A program made the position numbers and the translations under genes. Positions 1 through 8,589 of a stretch of 32,218 nucleotides of DNA are shown here, in pieces. The notes under the pieces are model-generated. The model made no database searches and was not told the origin of the DNA. It saw only the letters and a list, made by a program, of their open reading frames with translations. Each line of letters opens with the position of its first letter. The first letter of the stretch is position 1. Source of the DNA: an uncultured Bacteroidales bacterium (GTDB lineage Bacteria > Bacteroidota > Bacteroidia > Bacteroidales > UBA932); contig CALVDP010000023.1 of the NCBI GenBank assembly GCA_944326315.1, positions 1-32,218 of the forward strand, written 5' to 3'.

Positions 1-72
1 CCGATGGAGGGAATCGAACCCACGACCCCGAGATTACAAATCACGTGCTCTAGCCAACTGAGCTACATCGGC
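1..72 (-). tRNA. tRNA-Thr (anticodon TGT), 3' end cut by window edge
   Basis: On the minus strand this folds as a full cloverleaf: acceptor arm GCCGATG pairing with CATCGG(C), D arm with AGCTC/GAGC, anticodon loop TTTGTAA giving anticodon TGT (reads ACA, threonine), and a T arm GTGGG-TTCGATT-CCCTC. The last acceptor base and the discriminator lie outside the window. The anticodon stem CGTGA/TCTCG has one T-T mismatch (29-41). The gene lies 50 bases beyond the end of dxs and has its own promoter there. Confidence 0.95.
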
Positions 73-110
73 GAAACTCTCAAACCTTGGTGAGGTTTCT
101 TAAGGGACTG

Positions 111-142
111 CAAAGATAGATATTATTTCTTATTCTCCAAAA
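111..142 (-). promoter_or_regulatory. promoter of tRNA-Thr (Bacteroidetes -33/-7 type)
   Basis: Reading the minus strand, a TTTG (141-138) is followed after exactly 19 bases by TATCTTTG (118-111), a perfect match to the Bacteroidetes pattern TTTG-N19-TAnnTTTG. The -33 box lies inside the last codons of dxs. Transcription would start near 104 and give a leader of about 30 bases before the tRNA; the leader holds a small hairpin (AAACCT/AGGTTT, 82-98). Confidence 0.7.
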
Positions 143-2039
143 CTTTTTCTCTTTTTTCATCAGATTTTATCATTTCCTCTTTCAGAGTATTGTATATCCC
201 TTCCGCATCATATCCGCATTCCGCCCGCAGTTCATTTTGGGTGCCCTGCCCTATGAATCTGTCCGGAATCCCCAGAGGATGCACCCTGCACCTGCATCCC
301 TGCCCGGCTATATATTCGGACACCTCGCTGAAGAGACCTCCTCTCATGCAACCGTCCTCTATGGTCACGATAGTCCGGAATCTTCCGGCCGCTTCTTCAA
401 GAAGCCGGACATCCACAGGCTTCATATACCTAATATTATATACTGCCGGATTCTTCCCGGTCTCCGCCTTCAGCCTGAGTGCCGCTTCGTATGCCCTGTT
501 GGCCGCCGGACCGGCGCATATTGCGGCCACGTCTGTGCCGTCTGTCAGCATCTCCCCGTATCCTGGAGGCAGCTCGCGGAAGGTTTCGTCCCTCCATTCG
601 ACACCCTCACCGTATCCTCTCGGATACCTTATGATGAACGGTCCGCCGGAATGTCTGGAGGCCGTGTACATCATGTCCTTAAGCTCAAGTTCATTGCGCG
701 GGACACCTATTGTTATTCCTGGTATGCTTCTGTATGCCGCAATGTCAAAACTCCCGTGATGGGTGGCTCCGTCTTCACCGACCAGTCCGGCCCTGTCAAA
801 GCACAGGACTACTCCCAGTCCCTGCAGTGCGGCGTCATGTATTATCTGGTCATACGCCCTCTGCGAGAATGACGAATATATGTTGCAGAACGGTTTCATG
901 CCGGCGGCGGCGAGGCCTGCAGAGAATGTGACCGCATGTTCTTCCTCTATCCCGACATCGAAGAATCTCTGCGGCATCTCTTTGGCCAGAATGTTCATGC
1001 CGCATCCCGAAGCCATTGCCGGTGTGATGCCTACGATCCTGTCATTCTTGCGTGCGAGTTCCAGCAGCACTTCTCCGAACACGTCCTGATAGCGGCTTTC
1101 CCTGTGTCCTGCCGGAGTGATTCGCTTTCCTGTCTGAGGATCGAACATCCCCGGGGCATGCCATGCCGTCTGGTCTTCCTCCGCCGGGGCAAACCCCTTG
1201 CCTTTGGTCGTTATGGTGTGCAGCACAAGCGGGCCCTTGAGTTTCTTCAGCTTCTCCAGCGTATCTATTACCTGGCCTATGTCATTCCCGTCTATCGGTC
1301 CGAAGTATCTGAAACCGAGGGCTTCGAACAGGTCTCCTCCGGACTTCTTGACAAGAGTTGACTTCGCGCTGATGACCATCTCCTGCATTGCTTTCCTGAA
1401 TTTCCCTTCACCGATCCTGTTCCAGATATGCGTCTTGATCTTGTTGTATGTAGGGTCTGTGGTCAACTTCAGGAGATGTTCGTGTATTGCCCCTATATTC
1501 TTGTCTATCGAGATGTTGTTGTCATTGATGATTACGAGCAGGTCGGCCTTGCTGCTGCCTGCATTGTTGAGTCCTTCAAACGCCAGACCTCCGGACAGGG
1601 CCCCGTCCCCGATCAGCGCGACCACCTTTTCATCGCTACCCCGCAGCATGGCGGCCGTGGCCAGTCCCAGCGCCGCGGATATCGATGTGGAGGAGTGTCC
1701 AGCCCCGAATGCGTCATATCTGCTTTCGGCCATACGCGTGAAGCCGCTTATGCCGTCCTTCTTCCTGTTTCTCCGGAATGCCTCCTTCCTTCCGGTCAGG
1801 ATCTTGTGCGCATATGCCTGATGCCCGACATCGAAGACTATCTTGTCGTATGGGGAATCATATACATAGTGGAAGCCTACGATAAGCTCTACCGCTCCCA
1901 GGCTCGAACCGAGATGTCCGGGATTTGTGGCGCAACATCCGATCATGTACTGTCTCAGTTCGGAGCACAGCTGTCTGAGTTCTCCGATAGAGAAATGCCT
2001 GATGTCTGCAGGTGAAGCTATATGATCGAGAAGCCCCAT
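123..2039 (-). CDS. dxs: 1-deoxy-D-xylulose-5-phosphate synthase
   Basis: A 638-residue thiamine-diphosphate enzyme that condenses pyruvate and glyceraldehyde 3-phosphate, the first step of the MEP isoprenoid pathway and a source of precursor for thiamine and pyridoxal in many bacteria. The length is typical of Dxs. Visible motifs are GHLGSSLG (about 41-48), DVGHQAYAHK (about 71-80), GAGHSSTS (about 113-119), and the ThDP/Mg motif GDGALSGG (144) ending in NDN (172-174). The catalytic glutamate lies in GIEEEHAV (E366 by alignment with the usual GIAEQHAV), and the transketolase-like middle domain has DRAGLVGEDGATHHG. The start lies 2 bases after the MFS gene stop, so the two genes are almost certainly cotranscribed. 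The last codons double as the -33 region of the tRNA-Thr promoter. Confidence 0.97.
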   Translation of the reverse strand: MGLLDHIASPADIRHFSIGELRQLCSELRQYMIGCCATNPGHLGSSLGAVELIVGFHYVYDSPYDKIVFDVGHQAYAHKILTGRKEAFRRNRKKDGISGFTRMAESRYDAFGAGHSSTSISAALGLATAAMLRGSDEKVVALIGDGALSGGLAFEGLNNAGSSKADLLVIINDNNISIDKNIGAIHEHLLKLTTDPTYNKIKTHIWNRIGEGKFRKAMQEMVISAKSTLVKKSGGDLFEALGFRYFGPIDGNDIGQVIDTLEKLKKLKGPLVLHTITTKGKGFAPAEEDQTAWHAPGMFDPQTGKRITPAGHRESRYQDVFGEVLLELARKNDRIVGITPAMASGCGMNILAKEMPQRFFDVGIEEEHAVTFSAGLAAAGMKPFCNIYSSFSQRAYDQIIHDAALQGLGVVLCFDRAGLVGEDGATHHGSFDIAAYRSIPGITIGVPRNELELKDMMYTASRHSGGPFIIRYPRGYGEGVEWRDETFRELPPGYGEMLTDGTDVAAICAGPAANRAYEAALRLKAETGKNPAVYNIRYMKPVDVRLLEEAAGRFRTIVTIEDGCMRGGLFSEVSEYIAGQGCRCRVHPLGIPDRFIGQGTQNELRAECGYDAEGIYNTLKEEMIKSDEKREKVLENKK

Positions 2040-2041
2040 AT

Positions 2042-3421
2042 TCAGTCCTGAATATTAGGATCCTGAAGTCCGTAATGTTTTTTCTTGTCCAGAAGCTTGA
2101 CGCAGAATGCAAGTATTATCGCAGTCACTCCGAGCAGGGCGAAGAACATCATCACGTAAGTGTAGTTGTCCCCTGTGGATTCCTTTATCGCTCCGATGGC
2201 CTTCGGTACGAATACGAAACCTATGTTCTGGATGTAGAACGTGAGGGCCATTGTGGTGCCGAGAAGCTTGGCCGGCATTATCTTGGCGATCGAAGGCCAC
2301 ATCGCTGACGGAAGCATTGCATAGCCTACGCCAAGCAGGGCCATGAGTATGAGTGCTATCCACTTGCTTGTTATGAACGGTGCCGAGAACAGGAGATGCA
2401 CAGCCGTTATGAGGAATGCACCGAATATCATCAGATCGGCTCCGTGCCCTTTCTTGTCGTATATCCTGCCGAAAAGTGGCGTGAGGACAATACAGCCCAT
2501 AGGAAGGATGAGAGGGAAGAGGCCTGCAAGTGTGTCGCTTACCCCGAACTTGCTGATCATCATTCCGGTGGAGTATTTCAGGAACGGGTTTACAGCTGCG
2601 TAGAACAGGAGGCACAGGAATGCTATCATCCAGAATGCCGGATTCTTGAATACGAGCACAATGTCCTTGAAATGGAACTCGTCTTCAGGAGAGCTTGTGT
2701 CTTCCTTGATTCCCGCATCCCTGATCTGCCTGTCCAGCTTCTTGTCATAGATGCAGTAGAAGAAGAAAGCCGCAAGTCCTATGCAGAGCAGGATAAGTCC
2801 GATGAGTACGGCTGTGCCTACATTCCCGCCGGCCGCTTTTACGATGGCCGGAGTGGCTCCGTATGCAATGCCGGTACCGAGCCTTGCAAGAGCCAGCTGC
2901 AATCCCATTGCAAGAGCCATCTCATAGCCTATGAACCATTTGGCGATAGCCTTCGTAGCTGTAATTCCCGCAATCTCGGCGCCAGTACCGTATATTCCGA
3001 TACCCATTACCGCCCAGAATACCGGTGTCCTGAGCCGGGCGCCAAGGAAATTCATGTATCCCGTATCCGTACCTGCCTGCACGGCGCTCTTCAGCTCCGA
3101 CAGGGACCCTGTAAGCATCCCGATACCCGCCACCATCAGGAGACAGGACATTATGCCGGTAAACCTGATGCCCATCTTGTCCAGAATAAGTCCGCCGAAA
3201 ATGAGCATGAGCAGATATACGTTGAATATGGAATAGGCGCCGGCCAGATTGTCATACTCGACTTGCGTCACACCGTATGCTGCCGGGTCCATCAGAGTCT
3301 TCTCCACAGAGAATATGTTGTCGGAGGCAATGTATGCCGCAAACATCACGAATGATATTATGAGCAGCATGCCCCATCTTGTCTTCTTGCTGTCACGCAG
3401 CAGTATTCCTGTCCTGGACAT
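2042..3421 (-). CDS. major facilitator superfamily transporter
   Basis: A 459-residue inner-membrane protein with 12 hydrophobic segments that I can pick out (the first at about 17-33, the last near 425-450) and a hydrophilic loop of about 30 residues between segments 6 and 7. The loop 2-3 region has GGLILDKMGIR, close to the MFS signature GxLxDRxGR, and a second copy GRIYDKKG follows segment 8. The segment 10-11 region ends in SIAKIMPAKLLGTTMAL, a pattern seen in Bacteroidetes MFS proteins. The substrate cannot be read from sequence. It sits 13 bases after purA and 2 bases before dxs, so it is the middle gene of a purA-MFS-dxs transcript, but that context does not define its cargo. Confidence 0.88.
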   Translation of the reverse strand: MSRTGILLRDSKKTRWGMLLIISFVMFAAYIASDNIFSVEKTLMDPAAYGVTQVEYDNLAGAYSIFNVYLLMLIFGGLILDKMGIRFTGIMSCLLMVAGIGMLTGSLSELKSAVQAGTDTGYMNFLGARLRTPVFWAVMGIGIYGTGAEIAGITATKAIAKWFIGYEMALAMGLQLALARLGTGIAYGATPAIVKAAGGNVGTAVLIGLILLCIGLAAFFFYCIYDKKLDRQIRDAGIKEDTSSPEDEFHFKDIVLVFKNPAFWMIAFLCLLFYAAVNPFLKYSTGMMISKFGVSDTLAGLFPLILPMGCIVLTPLFGRIYDKKGHGADLMIFGAFLITAVHLLFSAPFITSKWIALILMALLGVGYAMLPSAMWPSIAKIMPAKLLGTTMALTFYIQNIGFVFVPKAIGAIKESTGDNYTYVMMFFALLGVTAIILAFCVKLLDKKKHYGLQDPNIQD

Positions 3422-3434
3422 CAGCGGCTCCTCC

Positions 3435-4694
3435 TTATCTCATGATGGTGGCATCCCTGTCAGGTCCCAGCGAAATGATCTTGATAGGGACTTCGAGGTA
3501 GTCTTCCATGAACTTGATGTACTCCCTGAATTCCGCAGGCAGCTCTTTCTCGTCCCTGCATCCTGTCAGGTCGGCATTCCATCCCTTGAATTCGGTATAT
3601 ACAGGCCTGATGTCGGCATATGTGTCGAAAGGTACCTGGCTTGTCTCCTGTCCGTCAACGATATAGGATGTGCAGACCTTGATGGTTTCGAAGGAGTCAA
3701 GGCAGTCGGATTTCATCATGATGAGGTCGGTGACCCCGCTTATCATTACGGCATATTTCAGTGCCACGAGATCGAGCCATCCGCATCTGCGCGGTCTGCC
3801 TGTCACTGCCCCGAATTCGTTGCCGATCTTCCTGAGCTTCTCTCCTGTCTCGTCGAAGAGCTCGGTCGGGAACGGACCGCTGCCGACCCTTGTGCAGTAT
3901 GCCTTGAAAATGCCGTACACGTGTCCTATCTGTGACGGAGCCACTCCGAGCCCGATACATGCCCCTGCACATGCCGTGGAGGACGATGTCACGAACGGAT
4001 ATGACCCGTAGTCTATGTCAAGCATCGATCCCTGCGCCCCTTCTGCAAGTATGGGCTTGTCCTTCAGCTCGTTGTTGACGAAGTATTCGCAGTCTATGAG
4101 CCTGAAGCCCTTGAGGTATTCTACGGCAGCGAAGAAATCGGCTTCCTCTGCGGACGGGTCGCATGCGTATTCCATCTGTGACAGCATCTTTGCGTGCCTG
4201 TCCCTGAGCTTGCGGTATCTGGCTTCGAAATCCGTGGCCAGGATATCACCGACGCGGAGTCCGTTGCGGCTTACCTTGTCCGTATATGTCGGGCCTATGC
4301 CCTTGAGGGTGGAGCCTATCTTGCCTTTCCCCATCGCCGCTTCATTGGCGGCATCCAGGAGCCTGTGTGTAGGAAGTATGAGGTGTGCCTTCTTGGCTAT
4401 CACTATCCTTTCCTTGACAGGGACGCCTGTGGATTCGATATTCTCGCATTCTTTTCTGAAAGTGATCGGGTCCAGGACCACTCCGTTGCCTACGATATTG
4501 ATGGCATCTTTCCTGAAAATCCCTGACGGGACGGATCTGAGCACGAAGCTTTTGCCTTCGAAATGCAGGGAGTGCCCGGCATTGGGGCCGCCCTGAAATC
4601 TGGCTACTATCGGATAATTTCCGGCCAGGACATCGACAATCTTTCCCTTGCCTTCATCTCCCCACTGGAGCCCGAGTACTACGTCTAATTTCAT
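3435..4694 (-). CDS. purA: adenylosuccinate synthetase
   Basis: A 419-residue enzyme that joins IMP and aspartate using GTP, the first committed step from IMP to AMP. The N-terminus LGLQWGDEGKGKIVD carries the GTP-binding GDEGKGK loop. It is followed by FQGGPNAGHS (IMP binding), GSTLKGIGPTYTDK, and, toward the C-terminus, TGRPRRCGWLD and the base-recognition segment around MMKSDCLD. Length is normal for the family. The gene starts 58 bases after the ssb stop. An A/T-rich spacer is visible there but I found no convincing -7/-33 pair, so it may be read from upstream or from a weak local promoter. Confidence 0.97.
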   Translation of the reverse strand: MKLDVVLGLQWGDEGKGKIVDVLAGNYPIVARFQGGPNAGHSLHFEGKSFVLRSVPSGIFRKDAINIVGNGVVLDPITFRKECENIESTGVPVKERIVIAKKAHLILPTHRLLDAANEAAMGKGKIGSTLKGIGPTYTDKVSRNGLRVGDILATDFEARYRKLRDRHAKMLSQMEYACDPSAEEADFFAAVEYLKGFRLIDCEYFVNNELKDKPILAEGAQGSMLDIDYGSYPFVTSSSTACAGACIGLGVAPSQIGHVYGIFKAYCTRVGSGPFPTELFDETGEKLRKIGNEFGAVTGRPRRCGWLDLVALKYAVMISGVTDLIMMKSDCLDSFETIKVCTSYIVDGQETSQVPFDTYADIRPVYTEFKGWNADLTGCRDEKELPAEFREYIKFMEDYLEVPIKIISLGPDRDATIMR

Positions 4695-4752
4695 GATATG
4701 ACTTTATGTTTTAATTACAATAAATAAATTCAGTCGTGTATGGCCTGCCGTT

Positions 4753-5172
4753 TCAGAATGGGAGACCGTCATCCACCGGCTCTATCTCCGGCATGTCCGG
4801 TCCTGTCTTCTTCACGTTTCCGCCTGCATCCGATCCCGCCACTGACGGCCGGCCGAGCAGCTGTATGTCTTCCGCGACAACATCGGTGCTGGTCCTTGTG
4901 TTGCCGGCATGGTCTGTCCACTTTCTTGTCCTGAGCCTGCCTTCCACATAGAGCAGGGCGCCTTTCTTCACATGTTCTTCCACGAAACAGGCGTTGTTCC
5001 GCCATGCTATTACAGTGTGCCACTCGGTGTATTCCTTTCTGTCCCCTTCGCGGCTTACGGTCTCTTCCGTGGTTGCAAGCCTTATCGTAGCCACCTTGGA
5101 GTTCCCTTCAAAGTAGCGGATTTCAGGATTTTTCCCGACATTGCCGATAAGCATCACTTTGTTCAATGACAT
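4753..5172 (-). CDS. ssb: single-stranded DNA-binding protein
   Basis: A 139-residue SSB: an N-terminal OB fold (about residues 1-105; MSLNKVMLIGNVGKNPEIRY is the usual opening) and a short acidic tail ending in DDGLPF, the tip that docks partner proteins of replication and repair. The OB fold contains the characteristic TEWHTVIAW and GALLYVEGRLRTRKW strands. I place the start at the ATG at 5172 because the protein begins there in homologues and a strong GGGAGG ribosome site lies just upstream; an in-frame TTG at 5211 would only add a non-conserved 13-residue leader. It follows aroE by 59 bases. The linker between OB fold and tail is short. Confidence 0.95.
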   Translation of the reverse strand: MSLNKVMLIGNVGKNPEIRYFEGNSKVATIRLATTEETVSREGDRKEYTEWHTVIAWRNNACFVEEHVKKGALLYVEGRLRTRKWTDHAGNTRTSTDVVAEDIQLLGRPSVAGSDAGGNVKKTGPDMPEIEPVDDGLPF

Positions 5173-5231
5173 CTTTCCTCCCGTCTGTCTTTGTCCTCCC
5201 GGAACAAACAATGCAAGTTAGTCATTATTTC

Positions 5232-6092
5232 TCATAAAACCTCGGACATCTTCCGAAAGTCCGGAGTTTCTCCCGTAAATATCCTGAAGCCGGCAAGGGC
5301 CTGGAAGAGCAGCCATCTCCTTCCGGAAATGTACCTGCCACGGCTGTCCCTGGCCAGACGCACTGTATCTGCCCCGAATGACGGGTTCTTGTAGTTGGCT
5401 TCAAGTATGATTTTCCCGGGTCTTCTGAATGAAGCGGCTGAAATGTCTTCCAGTTCCGGTATTTTTCCCGGGATGGTGTAGATCAGCAGGTCGCATTCCG
5501 TGAAATGACGCGGGAATTCATCGATGCTCCCTGTCCTCAGGCTGTATTCCGGCATGTCAGAGGCGATTTTTTCCGCCTTGCCCACAGAGCGGTTGAGCAG
5601 CACCGTGTCATATCCTGTCGTCGCTGCCGCCAGAGCTGCCGCTCTCCCGGCTCCTCCGCATCCGGCCACAAGTGCCGACGGCCTGTATCCGTATGCCTTG
5701 GCTACAGCTCCTGAGGCTTTCCGGAAATCAGTTCCGTACATGTCGAGAATGTCAGTCCCGTCCATGCCGAGCACGGCTTCCAGCACTGACAGCACGATGC
5801 CGGCATAGTCGGTGTTGTCTGCATATATGCCGTCCTCCGTCTTGAGCAGAAGGTTGGCCGCCCCTGTCTTTGCGCATGTTTCCGAATGGCGGTCAGCCCT
5901 GGCATATGCATTCAGTTTGAAAGGTGCGGTGACGTTGATGCCGTCGTATCCGTCAGTGAAACGTCTGTATGATTCTTCGAAATCAGGACCTTCGATAAGG
6001 TCGTAGGTGTACCTGCCCCCGTATCCGGCCTTGAACAGTGCCGGGCTGAGTGATGTGGATATCGGGTCGCCTATAAGTCCGAACTTCTTCAT
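5232..6092 (-). CDS. aroE: shikimate dehydrogenase
   Basis: A 286-residue NADP-dependent reductase converting 3-dehydroshikimate to shikimate in aromatic amino acid synthesis. The substrate site is visible as ISTSLSP (11-17), INVTAPFK with catalytic K59, GAAN (N80) and DNTD with catalytic D95. The Rossmann nucleotide-binding loop is AGCGGAGRAA (from about 143). A segment between the two domains (about 110-128, DGTDILDMYGTDF) is longer than in compact AroE proteins. The gene starts 4 bases after the stop of the RNA methyltransferase gene, so translation is probably linked. Paralogues such as quinate dehydrogenase cannot be excluded by motif alone but are unlikely here. Confidence 0.93.
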   Translation of the reverse strand: MKKFGLIGDPISTSLSPALFKAGYGGRYTYDLIEGPDFEESYRRFTDGYDGINVTAPFKLNAYARADRHSETCAKTGAANLLLKTEDGIYADNTDYAGIVLSVLEAVLGMDGTDILDMYGTDFRKASGAVAKAYGYRPSALVAGCGGAGRAAALAAATTGYDTVLLNRSVGKAEKIASDMPEYSLRTGSIDEFPRHFTECDLLIYTIPGKIPELEDISAASFRRPGKIILEANYKNPSFGADTVRLARDSRGRYISGRRWLLFQALAGFRIFTGETPDFRKMSEVL

Positions 6093-6096
6093 GGTA

Positions 6097-6924
6097 TTAC
6101 CGTTGGTTGCGCTGCCTTACGGCTTCGTACAGGAGTATTGCCGCAGATACCGAGACATTCAGGGAGTCCAGCTTGCCGAGCATGGGTATCCGTATGTGCC
6201 TGTCCGCATTCCTGCGCCATATCTCTGTCAGTCCTGTGGCTTCCGTACCCATGACAATGGCAGTGCCGCCTGTCATGTCCGTGTCATAATACAGCCCGGA
6301 ATCCTGGAGCTGTGCCGTAAGTATCTGTATATTCCTGTCTTTCAGCCATGCAATCGTCTCTTCCGATCCTGCCGCCACTACCGGGACCGTGAAAACTGCG
6401 CCGATGCTTGCCCTTATCAGGTTCGGGTTGTATATATCTGTCAGCGGGTCGCATACGATGACGGCATCTGCTCCGCATGAATCTGCGCTGCGCAGCACGG
6501 CACCGAGATTTCCTGGTTTTTCCACGCCTTCCAGCACTGCAATCAGCGGATTGTCTCCGATGTCCAGACTGCCAAGCGTACGTTCCTTGTACTCGACTTC
6601 CGCAATGATCCCCTCCGTGCCTCCGCGATACGCGATTTTTCCGTACAGGTCTGCAGGCACTTCCGTGATTCCCGGCATTGATGCACTCCCGCCGACTGAT
6701 GCCGCGATCAGGTCCAGAATCCTTTCAAGTTCATTGTCCGGGCATATTTCCCTGCAGATGAAAAGGTCTCTTATCCTGAATCCGGCTTCGGCACAATGTC
6801 CGAGCTCCCGCCTTCCTTCCACGGTGAAAAGTCCTTTGTCGCGCCTCAGCCTTGACTTTTCCTGAAGCGCGAGAAGTTCCTTTATCCTTGGATTGCGGGC
6901 GGAGGTGACGGTCTCTGTTCTCAT
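6097..6924 (-). CDS. TrmH/SpoU-family RNA 2'-O-methyltransferase
   Basis: A 275-residue SPOUT methyltransferase. The N-terminal part (about 1-100) resembles the substrate-binding domain that opens with SARNPRIKELLAL and FTVEGRRELGHC. The C-terminal half has the three SPOUT motifs: VLEGVEKPGNLGAVLRSADS, then IVMGTEATGLTEIW, then IPMLGKLDSLNVSVSAAILLYE, which form the trefoil knot that binds S-adenosylmethionine. Such proteins methylate a ribose in 23S rRNA or tRNA; the exact target is not readable, though the domain layout is that of the RlmB/TsnR group. It lies 14 bases after lysS and 4 bases before aroE, in the same transcript. Confidence 0.9.
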   Translation of the reverse strand: MRTETVTSARNPRIKELLALQEKSRLRRDKGLFTVEGRRELGHCAEAGFRIRDLFICREICPDNELERILDLIAASVGGSASMPGITEVPADLYGKIAYRGGTEGIIAEVEYKERTLGSLDIGDNPLIAVLEGVEKPGNLGAVLRSADSCGADAVIVCDPLTDIYNPNLIRASIGAVFTVPVVAAGSEETIAWLKDRNIQILTAQLQDSGLYYDTDMTGGTAIVMGTEATGLTEIWRRNADRHIRIPMLGKLDSLNVSVSAAILLYEAVRQRNQR

Positions 6925-6938
6925 TTCCCGATGCAGGC

Positions 6939-8456
6939 TTATTCGACCTGCTTAGGTCTCATCTGAGGGAAGAAAAGCACATCCTGGATAGTAGGGGAGT
7001 TCGTCATGAACATTGTAAGCCTGTCAATGCCCATGCCCATTCCTGATGTAGGCGGCATGCCGTATTCAAGTGCCCTCACGAAGTCCATGTCAATATACAT
7101 GGCTTCATCATCCCCGTGCTCCCTCTGCCTGAGCTGGTCCTGGAAGCGTCCGAGCTGGTCGATAGGGTCGTTCAGCTCACTGTACGCATTGGCAAGCTCC
7201 TTCCCGCATACGAAGAGCTCGAATCTTTCCGTCAGGTCCGGATTGTCCCTGTGCCTCTTGGTGAGAGGGGACATCGATACAGGATAGTCTGTGATGAACA
7301 CAGGCTGGATGAGGTTCTTCTCGCAATATTCGCCGAAAATGGCATCGATAAGCTTTCCTTCGCCCATTTCCTTGGTGACAGGGACATTGAGCTTTGCACA
7401 TGTCTCTCTGAGCCGGGCTTCGTCCATGCCTGCTATGTCCACGCCGGCATATTCCTTTATGGCCTGGAGCATGGGAAGTCGTCTGTACGGCGGCTTGAAG
7501 TCCACCTGCCTGTCTCCGATGGTCACCACCGTGGTCCCGTGAAGCCTGAGGGCTATCTTTTCCAGCATCTTCTCCGTGAATTCCATCATCCATTTGTAGT
7601 CCTTGTAGGCCACATATATTTCCATGCATGTGAATTCCGGATTATGGGTCTTGTCCATGCCTTCGTTGCGGAAGTCCTTGGCGAATTCGTACACCCCGGA
7701 ATATCCGCCCACAATCAGTCTCTTGAGATACAGTTCGTTGGCTATACGCAGATAAAGCGGAATGTCGAGGGCGTTGTGGTGCGTGACGAACGGCCGTGCC
7801 GTAGCCCCTCCCGGAATAGGCTGGAGTATCGGCGTCTCGACTTCAAGGCAGCCGGCTTCGTCGAAATATTCGCGCATCGTGGAGATTATGCGGCTTCTCA
7901 TCACGAAAGTCCTGCGAACGTCAGGATTCACTATCAGGTCCACATATCTCTGCCTGTATTTCAGTTCCGGATCGGAGAAGGCGTCATATACGTTGCCGTC
8001 CTTCTCTTTCACTATCGGAAGGACCCTTAGAGACTTGCTGAGCAGTGTGAGTTCTTTCGCATGTACCGACAACTGTCCGGTCTGGGTGATGAACGCATAT
8101 CCCTTTATGCCGATGATGTCACCTATGTCAAGGAGCTTCTTGAAGACCGTGTTGTACATGGTCTTGTCCTCCCCGGGACATATTTCATCTCTCTTGATGT
8201 AAACCTGGATACGTCCTGTCTCGTCCTGTAGCTCGATGAATGAGGCGGCTCCCATGATTCTGCGGGACATGATCCTGCCGGCGATGACTACATCTGTCAG
8301 GTTGCCTTTCTCGGGATCGTATTCTTCCTTGATTTTACCTGCCGTGGTGTTTACTGGGTAAAGTGCTGCAGGATAAGGATCTATGCCAAGTTCCCTAAGT
8401 TTGTCCAGAGCTTCGCGCCTGTTGCGCTCCTGCTCGTTCAGGTCCAAATTCTCCAT
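6939..8456 (-). CDS. lysS: lysyl-tRNA synthetase, class II
   Basis: A 505-residue class II synthetase that charges tRNA-Lys. The N-terminal OB-fold anticodon-binding domain (about 55-165) includes VVIAGRIMSRRIMGAASFIELQD split over two strands. The catalytic domain has motif 2 in FRNEGMDKTHNPEFTCMEIY and motif 3 in GMGMGIDRLTMFMTNSPTIQD, the lysine-specific signature being the run around ELNDPIDQ. Length matches the bacterial enzyme without a C-terminal extension. It is the first gene of the minus-strand run down to the tRNA-Thr and has a -7 box 44-51 bases upstream. Confidence 0.97.
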   Translation of the reverse strand: MENLDLNEQERNRREALDKLRELGIDPYPAALYPVNTTAGKIKEEYDPEKGNLTDVVIAGRIMSRRIMGAASFIELQDETGRIQVYIKRDEICPGEDKTMYNTVFKKLLDIGDIIGIKGYAFITQTGQLSVHAKELTLLSKSLRVLPIVKEKDGNVYDAFSDPELKYRQRYVDLIVNPDVRRTFVMRSRIISTMREYFDEAGCLEVETPILQPIPGGATARPFVTHHNALDIPLYLRIANELYLKRLIVGGYSGVYEFAKDFRNEGMDKTHNPEFTCMEIYVAYKDYKWMMEFTEKMLEKIALRLHGTTVVTIGDRQVDFKPPYRRLPMLQAIKEYAGVDIAGMDEARLRETCAKLNVPVTKEMGEGKLIDAIFGEYCEKNLIQPVFITDYPVSMSPLTKRHRDNPDLTERFELFVCGKELANAYSELNDPIDQLGRFQDQLRQREHGDDEAMYIDMDFVRALEYGMPPTSGMGMGIDRLTMFMTNSPTIQDVLFFPQMRPKQVE

Positions 8457-8499
8457 ATTTCTTTTTAAAATTATCCAATAATAATGGGCTGCGATTCTG

Positions 8500-8507
8500 C
8501 AAAATTA
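8500..8507 (-). promoter_or_regulatory. candidate -7 box for the lysS operon
   Basis: TAATTTTG on the minus strand matches TAnnTTTG fully. It would place the transcription start near 8493 and give a leader of about 37 bases before lysS. No good TTTG lies at the expected -33 distance; that region is A/T-rich. The rest of the 8457-8589 spacer shows nothing I can name. Confidence 0.5.
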
Positions 8508-8589
8508 GAAAAAAAATTACTTGGACCTTTTCTTTTTGCCGTTTTATCGGGAATTCTGTGGATTTTACGATGCCTCTCCGCCGGTATTT

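Noticed and set aside
2042-3421. Naming a substrate for the MFS transporter from its place between purA and dxs.
   Set aside because: Neighbouring housekeeping genes serve unrelated pathways and no substrate-specific motif is recognisable, so any substrate would be invented.
5961-5990. A sequence in aroE resembling the 19-base intergenic repeat (gattcttcgaaatc).
   Set aside because: It is one base shorter, lies inside a conserved coding region and shares only the short palindromic core, so chance is the best explanation.
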